21,682 bases of DNA from an uncultured delta proteobacterium (GTDB taxonomy: Bacteria; Myxococcota_A; Bradymonadia; REDH01), in assembly GCA_903873545.1 (NCBI GenBank), contig CAIQPA010000632.1:1-21682 (forward strand), given 5' to 3'. The translations under genes were made by a program, and so were the position numbers. Of the stretch, positions 7,424-15,390 are shown piece after piece (position 1 is the stretch's first letter; each line of letters opens with the position of its first letter). The notes under the pieces were generated by a model that saw only the letters and a list, made by a program, of their open reading frames with translations, had not been told where the DNA came from and did no database searches.

Positions 7424-9205
7424 TTAACCGCGGGGCTTGGCGAGGGCGATGCCCAACTCGCGGAGCTGCGCGTCGTCAACGGGCCCCGGTGCCTCGGTCA
7501 TGAGGCATGAGGCGCTGGCGGTCTTCGGGAAGGCGATGACGTCGCGAAGGCTGGTTGCGCCCGACAGCAGCATCATGAGCCGGTCGAAGCCGAAGGCGAT
7601 GCCGCCGTGCGGCGGTGCGCCGCTCTTAAGGGCCTTGAGCAGGAAGCCAAACTTCTGGTTGGCCTCTTCCTCGCCAATGCCGAGCAGCGAGAAGAGCTTG
7701 CTCTGTAGGCGGGTGTCGTGGATTCGGATGCTGCCGCCGCCGAGCTCGATGCCGTTGAGCACAAGGTCGTAGGCGCGGGCCCGGATCTCGCCGGGGTTGG
7801 TGTCGAAGAGGGGCACATCCTCCGGGCGGGGCGAGGTGAAGGGATGGTGCATGGCCACCCAGCGACCGGCCTCCGCATCGTAGTCGAGCAGCGGGAAGTC
7901 GGTCACCCAGACGAACTTGTAGCTGTTCGCCGGGATGAGCCCGCGCTCCGCCGCAATCAGCTTGCGGAGGTTGCCGAGCGCAGGATTGGCAACCTTGGCG
8001 AGGTCGGCCACGAAGAGGAGCAGGTCGCCCTCGTTCGCGCCCATGGCGCCCGCAATCTTGGCCTGCCAGCCGGCGTCGAAGAACTTGGAGATGCCGCCCG
8101 TCCATCCCTCGGCCGTCAGCTTGGCCCAGCCGAGCCCCTTGGCGCCGAAGATGGCAGCCTTGGCGGTGTACTCGTCGATGCTCTTGCGGCTGATCTCGCC
8201 GCCGTTCGGCACCACGATGCCCTTGACCACGCCGCCCTTGGCGACCGCGTCGGCAAAGAGGGGGAAGGGGAAGCCGTCGGCCGACAGCGCGCTGATGTCC
8301 TGTAGCTCCAGCCCGTAGCGCATGTCGGGGTTGTCGACGCCAAAGCGAGCCATCGCCTCGTCATAGGAGATGCGCGGGATGGGCAGCTGAATCTCATGCT
8401 GGTGCACGTAGCTCCAGATGCGCGACATGAGCCGTTCGCAGAGCTCGTAGATGTCTTCGCGGTCAATGAACGACATCTCCATGTCGATCTGGGTGAACTC
8501 GGGCTGCCGGTCTGCGCGGAGGTCTTCGTCGCGGAAGCAGCGGCAGATCTGGTAGTACCGGTCGAAGCCGGCGATCATGTAGAGTTGCTTGAAGAGCTGG
8601 GGCGACTGGGGGAGGGCGTAGAACTCGCCGCCGTGCACGCGGCTCGGAACGAGATAGTCGCGGGCGCCTTCGGGCGTCGACTTGGTGAGGATGGGGGTCT
8701 CGAGCTCTAGGAAGCCGTTCTCATGAAGGAACTGGCGGACCACGTGGGTCACCTCGGCGCGGAGCACGATGTTCTTCTGGATGGGCTTGCGGCGCAGGTC
8801 GACGAAGCGGTGCTGCAGGCGGAGCTCCTCGCTCGCGGTGACCTCGTCACGCACGGGGAAGGGCGGCGTCTCGGCCCGGTTGAGCACCACAATCTCGGTC
8901 GCCTCGACCTCGATTTCACCCGTCGGGATCTGCTTGTTGGTGTTGCTGCCGCGGCTGACCACCACGCCCGTGATGGCAACCACCCACTCCGGTCGAACCT
9001 CAGCGGCCGCTGCTGCCAGCGCCGCATCTACGGTGGGGTCGAACTTCACCTGGGTCACGCCGTAGCGGTCGCGCAGGTCAATGAAGGCGCAGCCACCCAG
9101 GTCGCGGTTGCTTGCTACCCAGCCATCGAGCGTAACCGTCGCGCCAATATCGGAGGCGCGGAGTGCGCCGCAGGTGTGTGAACGGCGGGGAGGGACTTCA
9201 AACAT
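7424..9205 (-). CDS. aspS: Aspartyl-tRNA synthetase
   Basis: A 593-residue class II synthetase that charges tRNA(Asp), of normal length for the bacterial type. An N-terminal anticodon-binding OB fold spans about residues 10-110. Class II motif 2 is at about 223-241 (CRCFRDEDLRADRQPEFTQID). A GAD-type insertion follows, and motif 3 is at 535-547 (GIAFGFDRLMMLL). The SPQLFKQLYMIAGFDRYYQI stretch is diagnostic. The OB-fold position that is His in many non-discriminating bacterial AspRSs appears to be Leu36 here (SNRDLGG), as in E. coli, which hints at Asp-only specificity. The ATG at 9205 is 29 bases after the ligA stop, without a clear Shine-Dalgarno. It is followed after 5 bases by glpA. Confidence 0.97.
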   Translation of the reverse strand: MFEVPPRRSHTCGALRASDIGATVTLDGWVASNRDLGGCAFIDLRDRYGVTQVKFDPTVDAALAAAAAEVRPEWVVAITGVVVSRGSNTNKQIPTGEIEVEATEIVVLNRAETPPFPVRDEVTASEELRLQHRFVDLRRKPIQKNIVLRAEVTHVVRQFLHENGFLELETPILTKSTPEGARDYLVPSRVHGGEFYALPQSPQLFKQLYMIAGFDRYYQICRCFRDEDLRADRQPEFTQIDMEMSFIDREDIYELCERLMSRIWSYVHQHEIQLPIPRISYDEAMARFGVDNPDMRYGLELQDISALSADGFPFPLFADAVAKGGVVKGIVVPNGGEISRKSIDEYTAKAAIFGAKGLGWAKLTAEGWTGGISKFFDAGWQAKIAGAMGANEGDLLLFVADLAKVANPALGNLRKLIAAERGLIPANSYKFVWVTDFPLLDYDAEAGRWVAMHHPFTSPRPEDVPLFDTNPGEIRARAYDLVLNGIELGGGSIRIHDTRLQSKLFSLLGIGEEEANQKFGFLLKALKSGAPPHGGIAFGFDRLMMLLSGATSLRDVIAFPKTASASCLMTEAPGPVDDAQLRELGIALAKPRG

Positions 9206-9234
9206 GCATCAACCAGCAGTGAGGGCGTGACGGT

Positions 9235-11202
9235 TCACGCAGGGGGAGAATCGGGTGTAAGCATCGGCAGGAAATCGCGCTCAGGAATGATCAAAATACG
9301 ACCGCCCGCTTCGCGCAGCCCCATAGCCTTCTTGAGCTTCGATGACATCTTTCCCGCGACCATCTTGTCGTAGTCGGCATCGCCCACAACGAGGAAGTCG
9401 ACCTCGCCGCTGACCGAACTCGGCGTCGCGCCACCCTGCGCTCGGACCTGTTCCTGCGCCGCCTCTCGGGACATCGAGGCGAGCGAGCCGGTGAAGACGA
9501 ACTTCTGGCCTGCGAGCGGTCCGATGGCGGCCGATTTGGGTGGCCAGGTGAGCGTCACGCAGGCCGCGAGCCGCTCGATCCAGGGCCGGTGTTCGGCAAC
9601 AAAAGAGAGGATGGAGGCCGAGACGCGGGGGCCGACGCCGGCAATGGCGGTGAGTTGGTCGGCGTTGGCGTCGAGCAGGCCGTTGAGGCTCTCGAAGTTG
9701 GCCTCGAGGTCGCGCGAAAGCTGCTCGCCAACCTCGGGCGCGCCGAGCGCGTTTACGAAGGAGGCGAAGCGGAGGATGCGACGCGCTTCGATGCTGGCCA
9801 GCAGGTTGGCAGCGGACTTCTCGCCGAGCCGCTCGAGCGAGGTCAGCTTGGCGGCGTCGAGTGCGTAGAAGTCGGCGGGTTCCGAGAGGAGTCCCGCTGC
9901 GAAGAGCTGTTCGATCAGCTTGGGCCCGAAGCCATCGAGGTCGAGCGCGCTGGCCACATGTAGGAGCCTGCGCGAGGCCGCGCCGGTGCAGGTGGCGGCG
10001 TGGTCTGCCATGAGGATGTCTTCGCGTACCTCGGTAGCCGCGCCGCAGCTCGGGCAGGCAGAGGGCGGCAGCAGCCGCTCTCCTGTGCCCGGCCTGAGCA
10101 CCGATTCGATGTGCGGGATGACGCCGCCCCGCCGCGTCACGGCAACCTGCGCGCCGACGGCCAGCGGCGATTCGCCGGCCAACTTCGCCATGATGGAGAG
10201 GTTGTGCAGCGAGACGCGCGACACGGTCACGCCCGACAGGGAGACAGGCGCCACGAGCGCGACCGGGTTGATGGCTCCGGTCCGAGAGACCGACCACTCG
10301 ATGCCGGTCAGCTCAGAGAGGCCCGACTCACCCTGGTACTTGTAGGCGATGGCGCCGCGCGGGTGGTGTGCGGTGTTGCCGAGCCCGTGCTGCAGGGCGA
10401 GGTCGTTGACCTTGAAGACAATGCCGTCGGTCTCGTAGTCGAGCTCGTTGCGGGTCGCGGCGAGCGCCTCGAAGACCCGCTGCCCCTCCTCCCGCTCGCA
10501 GACCAGATAGGGCGAGACGGTGAAGCCAAGCGCACGCAGCCGCTCCATCTCCTCTGCCTCCGTGGCCACGGTTGGGTCGCCCTGCAGGTCGTAGGCGAGG
10601 AAGTGGAGTCCGTAGGCCTCGGTCTTGGCCGGGTCTTTCTGCTTGAGTGCCCCTGCGGCGAGGTTGCGGGGATTCGCGAAGGCCTCGGCATAGCGCGTGT
10701 TGAAGGTAGAGACGGGCATGAAGGCCTCGCCCCGCACCTCAATGTTGGCGGCCTCGACCTGCGACGGGACGCCGCCGACCATCATCATGTTGGCGGTCAC
10801 CAGTTCGCCGGTCTCGCCGTCGCCACGCGTTGCTGCGAGCACCAGTCTGCCGGCGCCATCGTAGCGCAGGCTGACGGCAAGGCCGTCAATCTTCTGGGTC
10901 GCGATCGCCGCGCCTTCGATGCGTGCGAACCAGCGGTCGAGCTCCTCTGCAGAGTAGCACTTGTCGAGGCTGAGCATGGGCGCGCCGTGGCGAACCTTGT
11001 CTCCGGTGATGGTCGAAGAGGGCACGCGCGCCAGCACCGGCGAATTCGGGTTTCGTGCCGTGAGCTCACGCACGAGCAGGTCGAACTCCGCGTCTGTAAT
11101 CTCGGGTTCGTTGAGCTCCCAGTACTTCCGGTTGTGCTCAACGATCGCGGCCTCGAGTTCCGCGTCGGACAGCGTCGGGATTTGGAGCTGGTTGAACGTC
11201 AT
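9235..11202 (-). CDS. ligA: NAD-dependent DNA ligase, divergent zinc finger
   Basis: A 655-residue LigA that seals nicks using NAD+. Domains in order: Ia NMN-binding region (KYWELNEPEITDAEFD, 26-41), adenylation domain with catalytic Lys104 in KIDG, RGDG at 126-129, EVRGE and NPRNLAAGALKQKD, then DGIVFKV. OB fold (GIEWSVSRTGAINPVALVAPV), a zinc-finger region (Cys383, Cys386, Cys405), helix-hairpin-helix repeats, and BRCT at 560-648. The fourth zinc Cys expected after Cys405 is absent; Ser410 is near that position. The NMN-site Tyr of the usual DAEYD motif is Phe40. The ATG at 11202 fits the family N-terminus; the open frame to 11346 adds a basic, low-information stretch reaching toward the divergent kinase gene. 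It may be the sole ligase or a second copy. Confidence 0.95.
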   Translation of the reverse strand: MTFNQLQIPTLSDAELEAAIVEHNRKYWELNEPEITDAEFDLLVRELTARNPNSPVLARVPSSTITGDKVRHGAPMLSLDKCYSAEELDRWFARIEGAAIATQKIDGLAVSLRYDGAGRLVLAATRGDGETGELVTANMMMVGGVPSQVEAANIEVRGEAFMPVSTFNTRYAEAFANPRNLAAGALKQKDPAKTEAYGLHFLAYDLQGDPTVATEAEEMERLRALGFTVSPYLVCEREEGQRVFEALAATRNELDYETDGIVFKVNDLALQHGLGNTAHHPRGAIAYKYQGESGLSELTGIEWSVSRTGAINPVALVAPVSLSGVTVSRVSLHNLSIMAKLAGESPLAVGAQVAVTRRGGVIPHIESVLRPGTGERLLPPSACPSCGAATEVREDILMADHAATCTGAASRRLLHVASALDLDGFGPKLIEQLFAAGLLSEPADFYALDAAKLTSLERLGEKSAANLLASIEARRILRFASFVNALGAPEVGEQLSRDLEANFESLNGLLDANADQLTAIAGVGPRVSASILSFVAEHRPWIERLAACVTLTWPPKSAAIGPLAGQKFVFTGSLASMSREAAQEQVRAQGGATPSSVSGEVDFLVVGDADYDKMVAGKMSSKLKKAMGLREAGGRILIIPERDFLPMLTPDSPPA

Positions 11203-11357
11203 CAGGCGACCGAAGAGGAAGCGGAGAGCCCCTAGGCTAGAACAGCGACCGAAGGGGGCGCAAGGGCCGAGAGCTGCCCGACGAAACGGGCAGCGCTGCA
11301 ACGACTTTGATTGACGCAGCCGCGCGCTGCGGGGTAGTCCCGCCACAGGTGCCTTCG
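11203..11357. other. Divergent intergenic region ligA / kinase with an 8-bp perfect hairpin
   Basis: These 155 bases separate two divergent genes. The perfect inverted repeat GCTGCCCG (11273-11280) / CGGGCAGC (11287-11294) has a 6-base ACGAAA loop. It could be an operator or a leader hairpin, but has no T-tract and is not an obvious terminator. On the minus strand, TTGCGC (11263-11258), 18 bases, then TAGCCT (11239-11234) is a weak promoter candidate for ligA. Confidence 0.45.
11311..11340 (+). promoter_or_regulatory. Candidate promoter for the Ser/Thr kinase gene
   Basis: TTGACG at 11311-11316 is followed after 18 bases by TAGTCC at 11335-11340, with the kinase ATG at 11358. The -35 is good and the -10 poor. 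The spacing and -35 sequence are the same as in the RCC1 gene promoter candidate. The implied leader is only about 10 bases. Confidence 0.33.
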
Positions 11358-13259
11358 ATGCTCTCTCAACCGCTTCAGATTCTCGGCCATTACACCCTGC
11401 TGGAGCGCGTGAGCGTTGGCGGGATGGCGGAGGTGTTCCGTGCGCGCGACGATCGCGAGCGCCCGCCCAACCGCTTTCTGGCCCTCAAGCGGGTGCTGCC
11501 CGGGCTGGCCGAAGACCCCGCCTTCCTCGACATGTTCGTGGAGGAGGCGCGGCTCGCCGTGCAGCTCCACCACGCCAACATCTGCGACATCTTCGAACTC
11601 GGTCAGCAGGGCGATCTCCTCTATCTCGTCATGGAGTTCATCGCCGGCCGCGACCTCCTGCAGCTGCAGCGCCACCTCGTCGGACAGGGCCGCGTGATGA
11701 GCGGCGCCCAGGCCATCCACATCATCCTCGAGCTCCTCGACGCCCTCGACTACGCCCACCGCAAGGCAGACGACGCCGGCCGGCCGCTCCACCTCGTGCA
11801 CCGCGACATCAGCCCGCAGAATGTGATGGTCTCCTTCGATGGAGAGGTGAAGCTCCTCGACTTTGGCATTGCGCGAGCGGGCACCGGCGTCAGGCGCACC
11901 CGCGCTGGCGTCCTCAAGGGCAAGTTCGCCTACCTCTCGCCCGAGCAGGCAGCCGGCGGGCCCGCTGACCAGCGGAGCGACCTCTTCGCTGTCGGCATCC
12001 TGCTCCACGAAATGCTCACCGGCAGCCGGCTCTTCAGCGCGCCCTCCGAGTTTGAGACGCTCGACAGGGTCCGCTCGCTCCAGGCCCCTCCCGTCTGTGC
12101 CTCTCAGCCCCACCTGCCGCCCGCTCTCGACGCAATCCTAGGCAGGGCGCTCGCCAAGGCACCAGCGGAGCGGTTCGCCTCCGCGGCGGCCTTCGCAAGT
12201 GAGCTCCGCGCGCTGCTTGCCGGGCAGCCGACGCAGTATGGCAGGGCCGACCTCCGCGGCTTCATGCAGCGAGAGTTCCCCGCCGACTTCGCTGCAGAGC
12301 GCGATAAGTTGGCCCGCGTTGCCACCTTCGCACCCGTCGAGACGGAGCAGCAGCCCGCGGTCGCACCCCACACGCCGGTCTCCGCTCGTCCTGCCGCAGC
12401 AGCGCCTGCGCCCCCCGCCCGCCCGGCAGCGCGTTCCCAGTTTGCCCGCCTGCTGCTCCCCTTCGGCATCGCCAGCGTTGTCGCGCTTGGTGCTGTCGCG
12501 TTGCTCGACGACACGGCAGGGCCGGCCACGGGCGACACGACCATCGGAGATCCCGTCGTCAAACTCCAGATCTCCCCGCCGACCGCGCAGGTCTTCGTCC
12601 AGGGCAAGCGGAAGCTCGGCGCCGGCTCCTCCCAGAGCTTCCGCATCCCCCCGACGGGTCTTGCCGTCATCGACCTTTTTGCCCCTGGCCATGCGCCGCG
12701 CCGGCTGGAGATCGACCCATCCAAGCTGCAGGGCCTGCCCATCGAGGTCACGCTTGCACCCACCTCCGCCCGCCTCGTCGTCACCGCCGACGCCGATGCC
12801 CAGCTCAGCATCGACGGCTCCGGCATTGCCGACGGCTCCGGCATATCCGACGGCTCCGGCAGCTGGACCATCGCGGGGCTCGACCCCTACCGGCCCCACG
12901 AACTGCTCCTCACGCCACGAGGCGCGGGCCTGCTCCCGCTCCGGCGCCAGGTCATCTTTGACGGCTTCGGTGAGCAGCGGCTCCAGCTCCGTCTGCCCCG
13001 CGTCGGCAGCGAACCGGAGCCTGCTGCCCCTGTAGGTTGGCTCACCACCGACCAGACCGACGGCCCCTACCGGCTGCTCATCGACGGCCGCGATGTCGGG
13101 CTCTCTGCACCCATCTCGGCAGACCGCCCCTTGCCCCTCAAACCCGGCCAGCGTCGCATCACCTTTGTCCGCGGGCCCCACCGCAAGGCGCTCCTCGTGA
13201 CCATCGTCGACGGTCAGACCGCGCTCCTCCATCTCCCAAACCCACAAACCACCCCCTGA
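11358..13259 (+). CDS. Transmembrane Ser/Thr protein kinase with PEGA-like C-terminal modules
   Basis: A 633-residue Hanks-type kinase. The kinase domain (about 10-290) has a Gly-rich loop RVSVGGMAEVF (first Gly replaced by Ser19), Lys44, Glu63, the catalytic loop HRDISPQN (148-155), DFG at 168-170, KGKFAYLSPEQ and DQRSDLFAVG. All catalytic residues are present, so it should be active. A Pro/Ala linker (330-358) leads to one transmembrane helix (about 363-383). The exported part (400-628) looks like three PEGA-type beta modules, with ISPPTAQVFVQGKRKLGAG typical of the first. The second contains a DGSG-I/S micro-repeat. The ATG at 11358 was preferred to an upstream TTG at 11307 because the kinase fold starts soon after. 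The salvage genes follow 13 bases later, so co-transcription is likely; substrates are unknown. Confidence 0.93.
   Translation: MLSQPLQILGHYTLLERVSVGGMAEVFRARDDRERPPNRFLALKRVLPGLAEDPAFLDMFVEEARLAVQLHHANICDIFELGQQGDLLYLVMEFIAGRDLLQLQRHLVGQGRVMSGAQAIHIILELLDALDYAHRKADDAGRPLHLVHRDISPQNVMVSFDGEVKLLDFGIARAGTGVRRTRAGVLKGKFAYLSPEQAAGGPADQRSDLFAVGILLHEMLTGSRLFSAPSEFETLDRVRSLQAPPVCASQPHLPPALDAILGRALAKAPAERFASAAAFASELRALLAGQPTQYGRADLRGFMQREFPADFAAERDKLARVATFAPVETEQQPAVAPHTPVSARPAAAAPAPPARPAARSQFARLLLPFGIASVVALGAVALLDDTAGPATGDTTIGDPVVKLQISPPTAQVFVQGKRKLGAGSSQSFRIPPTGLAVIDLFAPGHAPRRLEIDPSKLQGLPIEVTLAPTSARLVVTADADAQLSIDGSGIADGSGISDGSGSWTIAGLDPYRPHELLLTPRGAGLLPLRRQVIFDGFGEQRLQLRLPRVGSEPEPAAPVGWLTTDQTDGPYRLLIDGRDVGLSAPISADRPLPLKPGQRRITFVRGPHRKALLVTIVDGQTALLHLPNPQTTP
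12813..12861 (+). repeat. 18-bp in-frame tandem repeat in the kinase gene
   Basis: Almost three copies of an 18-base unit starting GACGGCTCCGGCAT begin at 12813, 12831 and 12849. They encode DGSGIA, DGSGIS and DGSGSW in the second PEGA-like module. Copy number can change without frameshift because 18 is a multiple of three. Confidence 0.85.
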
Positions 13260-13272
13260 TCTCCGAGGCATC

Positions 13273-13911
13273 GTGCTTGTTCAACCAGAAGGCGTAGGCT
13301 GGATCGAAGTCATCTGCGGACCCATGTTCTCCGGCAAGACCGAGGAACTCATCCGTCGCATCAAGAGGGCCCACATCGCCCGTCAGTCGGTGCAGGTCTT
13401 CAAGCCTGTCATCGATGACCGCTACTCGCGCACCGAGATCTGCAGCCATGCCGGCCGCACCCTCGAGGCCGTCTGTGTCCGCGACGTCTCCGAACTCCGC
13501 GCCGCCGTCCGCGACACCGTCATGGTCGTAGGAATCGACGAGGTGCAGTTCTTCGGCGACGAGGTCCTCGCCCTCTGCGAAGAGCTCGCCGACCGCGGCG
13601 TTCGCGTCATCTGCTCCGGCCTCGACCAGGACTCCGCCGCCAACCCCTTCGGGCCCATGCCCGACCTCATGGCCATGGCCGAGTTCATCACCAAGCAGCT
13701 CTCCATCTGCGTCGAGTGCGGCCACCCCGCAAACCGGAGCCACCGCGTGGTCGATAGCACCGGCGGCGCGCAGATTCAGGTCGGCGCCGCCGACAGCTAT
13801 GTCGCACTCTGCCGCGGCTGCTACAACAGCGCCCGCCATCTGGCAGCCGAGCGGGCGCGCCAGACCGCACTGCCGCTCTCGCCCATCTCTGACAGCGAGG
13901 ACCTCTCGTGA
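13273..13911 (+). CDS. tdk: Thymidine kinase (type II)
   Basis: A 212-residue thymidine kinase that phosphorylates (deoxy)thymidine for nucleotide salvage. The P-loop GPMFSGKT is at 16-23, and DEVQFF at 89-94 contains the catalytic Glu90. The zinc-binding lasso cysteines are Cys146/Cys149 (CVEC) and Cys180/Cys183 (CRGC). RVICSGLDQDSAANPFGPMPDLMAMA is typical of the family. The start is GTG at 13273 with CGAGG about 5-6 bases upstream. It lies 13 bases after the kinase stop and ends in a GTGA overlap with the next gene, so it is likely part of one transcript with both neighbours. Confidence 0.96.
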   Translation: MLVQPEGVGWIEVICGPMFSGKTEELIRRIKRAHIARQSVQVFKPVIDDRYSRTEICSHAGRTLEAVCVRDVSELRAAVRDTVMVVGIDEVQFFGDEVLALCEELADRGVRVICSGLDQDSAANPFGPMPDLMAMAEFITKQLSICVECGHPANRSHRVVDSTGGAQIQVGAADSYVALCRGCYNSARHLAAERARQTALPLSPISDSEDLS

Positions 13912-14723
13912 CCACCGACAACGCCTATCGGCAGCTCGACTTCCGCCTCAGCGAGCGGACCCACCACTACGGTCCAAACATTCACCTTCTCGCCGACCCC
14001 TTCGCGCTCACGCAGCTCGCCCGCCTCTGTGCGCCCGAGACCCGGCAGCCCGACTTCAACCGCCTCATCGCCCAACTCTACACCCACCTGGGCATCGCCG
14101 CGATGAACCATGCGCTGCCCCGCGCCCGCGTCTCCTCGCAGACCCGCATGGCCGCCTACACCGACCGCGCAACCCTCGAGGGCGAGCGCTTCGACCCCGC
14201 CGCAGAGGTGGTCTGCGTCAACGTCGCCCGCGCGGGAACGCTCCCGTCGCAGACGCTCTACGACCTCTTCAACACCATCCTCGACCCCGACCAGGTCCGG
14301 CAGGACCACCTCCTGGTCTCGCGCGTCGCGCCCGAAGGAGGCCGCGTCACGGGCGCCGAGATCTCGGCCAGCAAGGTCGGTGGCACCATCGAAGGCCGCC
14401 ACCTCGTCATCCCCGACCCCATGGGTGCCACGGGGACCAGCCTCTCCACTGTCATCAACCACCTCGAGCAGTCCTACGGCACCCCGGCCCAGATCCTGCT
14501 CCTGCACCTCATCGTGACGCCGCAGTATCTCCGCTTCATCGCCGACCACCACCCCTCCGCCCAGGTCTTTGCCCTCCGCCTCGACCGCGGCATGAGCTCG
14601 CCGGAGGTTCTCGCAACCGAGCTCGGCGAGCGCTGGAGCGAAGAAAATGGCCTCACGCCGAACGACTACATCGTGCCCGGCGGCGGTGGCTTCGGTGAAC
14701 TCATGAACAACGCCTTCGTCTGA
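13908..14723 (+). CDS. upp: Uracil phosphoribosyltransferase-like protein, divergent
   Basis: A 271-residue type I phosphoribosyltransferase most like uracil PRTase, which makes UMP from uracil and PRPP. The PRPP loop IPDPMGATGTSLS (168-180) corresponds to DPMLATGGS of bacterial Upp. VNVARAG (105-110) matches the conserved VxRAG strand, and DYIVPGGGGFGEL near the C-terminus matches the uracil loop YIVPGxGDxGDR. The last motif lacks both Asp residues. The protein is about 60 residues longer than E. coli Upp, mainly at the N-terminus. It overlaps tdk by GTGA and has GAGGA 6-8 bases upstream of the GTG. Between tdk and hpt a salvage role is natural. The altered base loop leaves the true base uncertain, so the symbol is tentative. 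Confidence 0.75.
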   Translation: MTTDNAYRQLDFRLSERTHHYGPNIHLLADPFALTQLARLCAPETRQPDFNRLIAQLYTHLGIAAMNHALPRARVSSQTRMAAYTDRATLEGERFDPAAEVVCVNVARAGTLPSQTLYDLFNTILDPDQVRQDHLLVSRVAPEGGRVTGAEISASKVGGTIEGRHLVIPDPMGATGTSLSTVINHLEQSYGTPAQILLLHLIVTPQYLRFIADHHPSAQVFALRLDRGMSSPEVLATELGERWSEENGLTPNDYIVPGGGGFGELMNNAFV

Positions 14724-14746
14724 CCCGCAACCTCGATAGGGACCCC

Positions 14747-15313
14747 ATGTCTGTCACCCTCGACCCCCTCCTCATTCATCCCAAGACCCGCGTGATGCTC
14801 TCGCCCGAGCAGATCGCCGCCCGCGTCGCCGAGCTCGGTGCCGAAATCAGCCGCGACTACGCTGGCGAGCCGCTCATCGTCGTCTGCATCCTCAAGGGCT
14901 CGCTCATCTTCTTCTGCGACCTGGTCCGCCACCTCAACTTGCCGGCCGTCTTCGATACCCTTCAGGTCTCCTCCTATCATTCGGGGACGGAGAGCACGGG
15001 CGAGGTCAAAATCGTCCACGACCTCTCCATCAGCATCCAGGGCCGTGATGTCCTCCTCGTCGAAGACATCGTCGATACCGGCCTCACCATGAGCCACCTC
15101 ACCGAGCTCCTCGGCACCCGCCACCCCAAGTCGCTCCGCATCTGCTCGCTCCTCGACAAGCCGTCGCGCCGCAAGGTCACGGTGGACATCGCCTACACCG
15201 GCTTCAGCATCCCAGACGAGTTCGTGGTCGGATACGGCCTCGACTACGGCGAGTTCTACCGCAATCTGCCCTATGTCGGCGTGCTCGAAGCCATCCCGGC
15301 GCTGCCCAAGTAG
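14747..15313 (+). CDS. hpt: Hypoxanthine(-guanine) phosphoribosyltransferase
   Basis: A 188-residue purine salvage enzyme that makes IMP (and possibly GMP) from the base and PRPP. The family blocks are ICILKGS-like VCILKGSLIFFCDLVRHL (46-63), the PRPP loop LLVEDIVDTGLTM (103-115), LLDKPSRRKV and, near the C-terminus, DEFVVGYGLDYGEFYRNLPYVG. The length is normal. The ATG at 14747 has AGGGA about 5 bases upstream and is 23 bases after upp. It is the last gene of the plus-strand group and is followed by the hairpin at 15341-15367. Confidence 0.96.
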   Translation: MSVTLDPLLIHPKTRVMLSPEQIAARVAELGAEISRDYAGEPLIVVCILKGSLIFFCDLVRHLNLPAVFDTLQVSSYHSGTESTGEVKIVHDLSISIQGRDVLLVEDIVDTGLTMSHLTELLGTRHPKSLRICSLLDKPSRRKVTVDIAYTGFSIPDEFVVGYGLDYGEFYRNLPYVGVLEAIPALPK

Positions 15314-15340
15314 CAGAGCGACGCGGACCCAAAAACGACT

Positions 15341-15367
15341 GCGGGCCACCCAGACAGGGCGGCCCGC
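15341..15367. terminator. Intrinsic terminator hairpin between convergent hpt and the lipoprotein-hydrolase gene
   Basis: GCGGGCC (15341-15347) pairs with GGCCCGC (15361-15367). After one A/C mismatch the stem extends by CCC/GGG and closes on a five-base AGACA loop. On the minus strand a run of five T (15335-15331) follows five bases after the stem, so it best terminates the minus-strand gene. On the plus side there is no T-tract. It may still stop both converging transcripts. Confidence 0.65.
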
Positions 15368-15390
15368 GCAGGCGCTACGCCCCTGACGGG

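Noticed and set aside
11203..11346. N-terminal extension of LigA to 11346
   Set aside because: 48 extra basic residues not found in the family; they cover most of the divergent promoter region.
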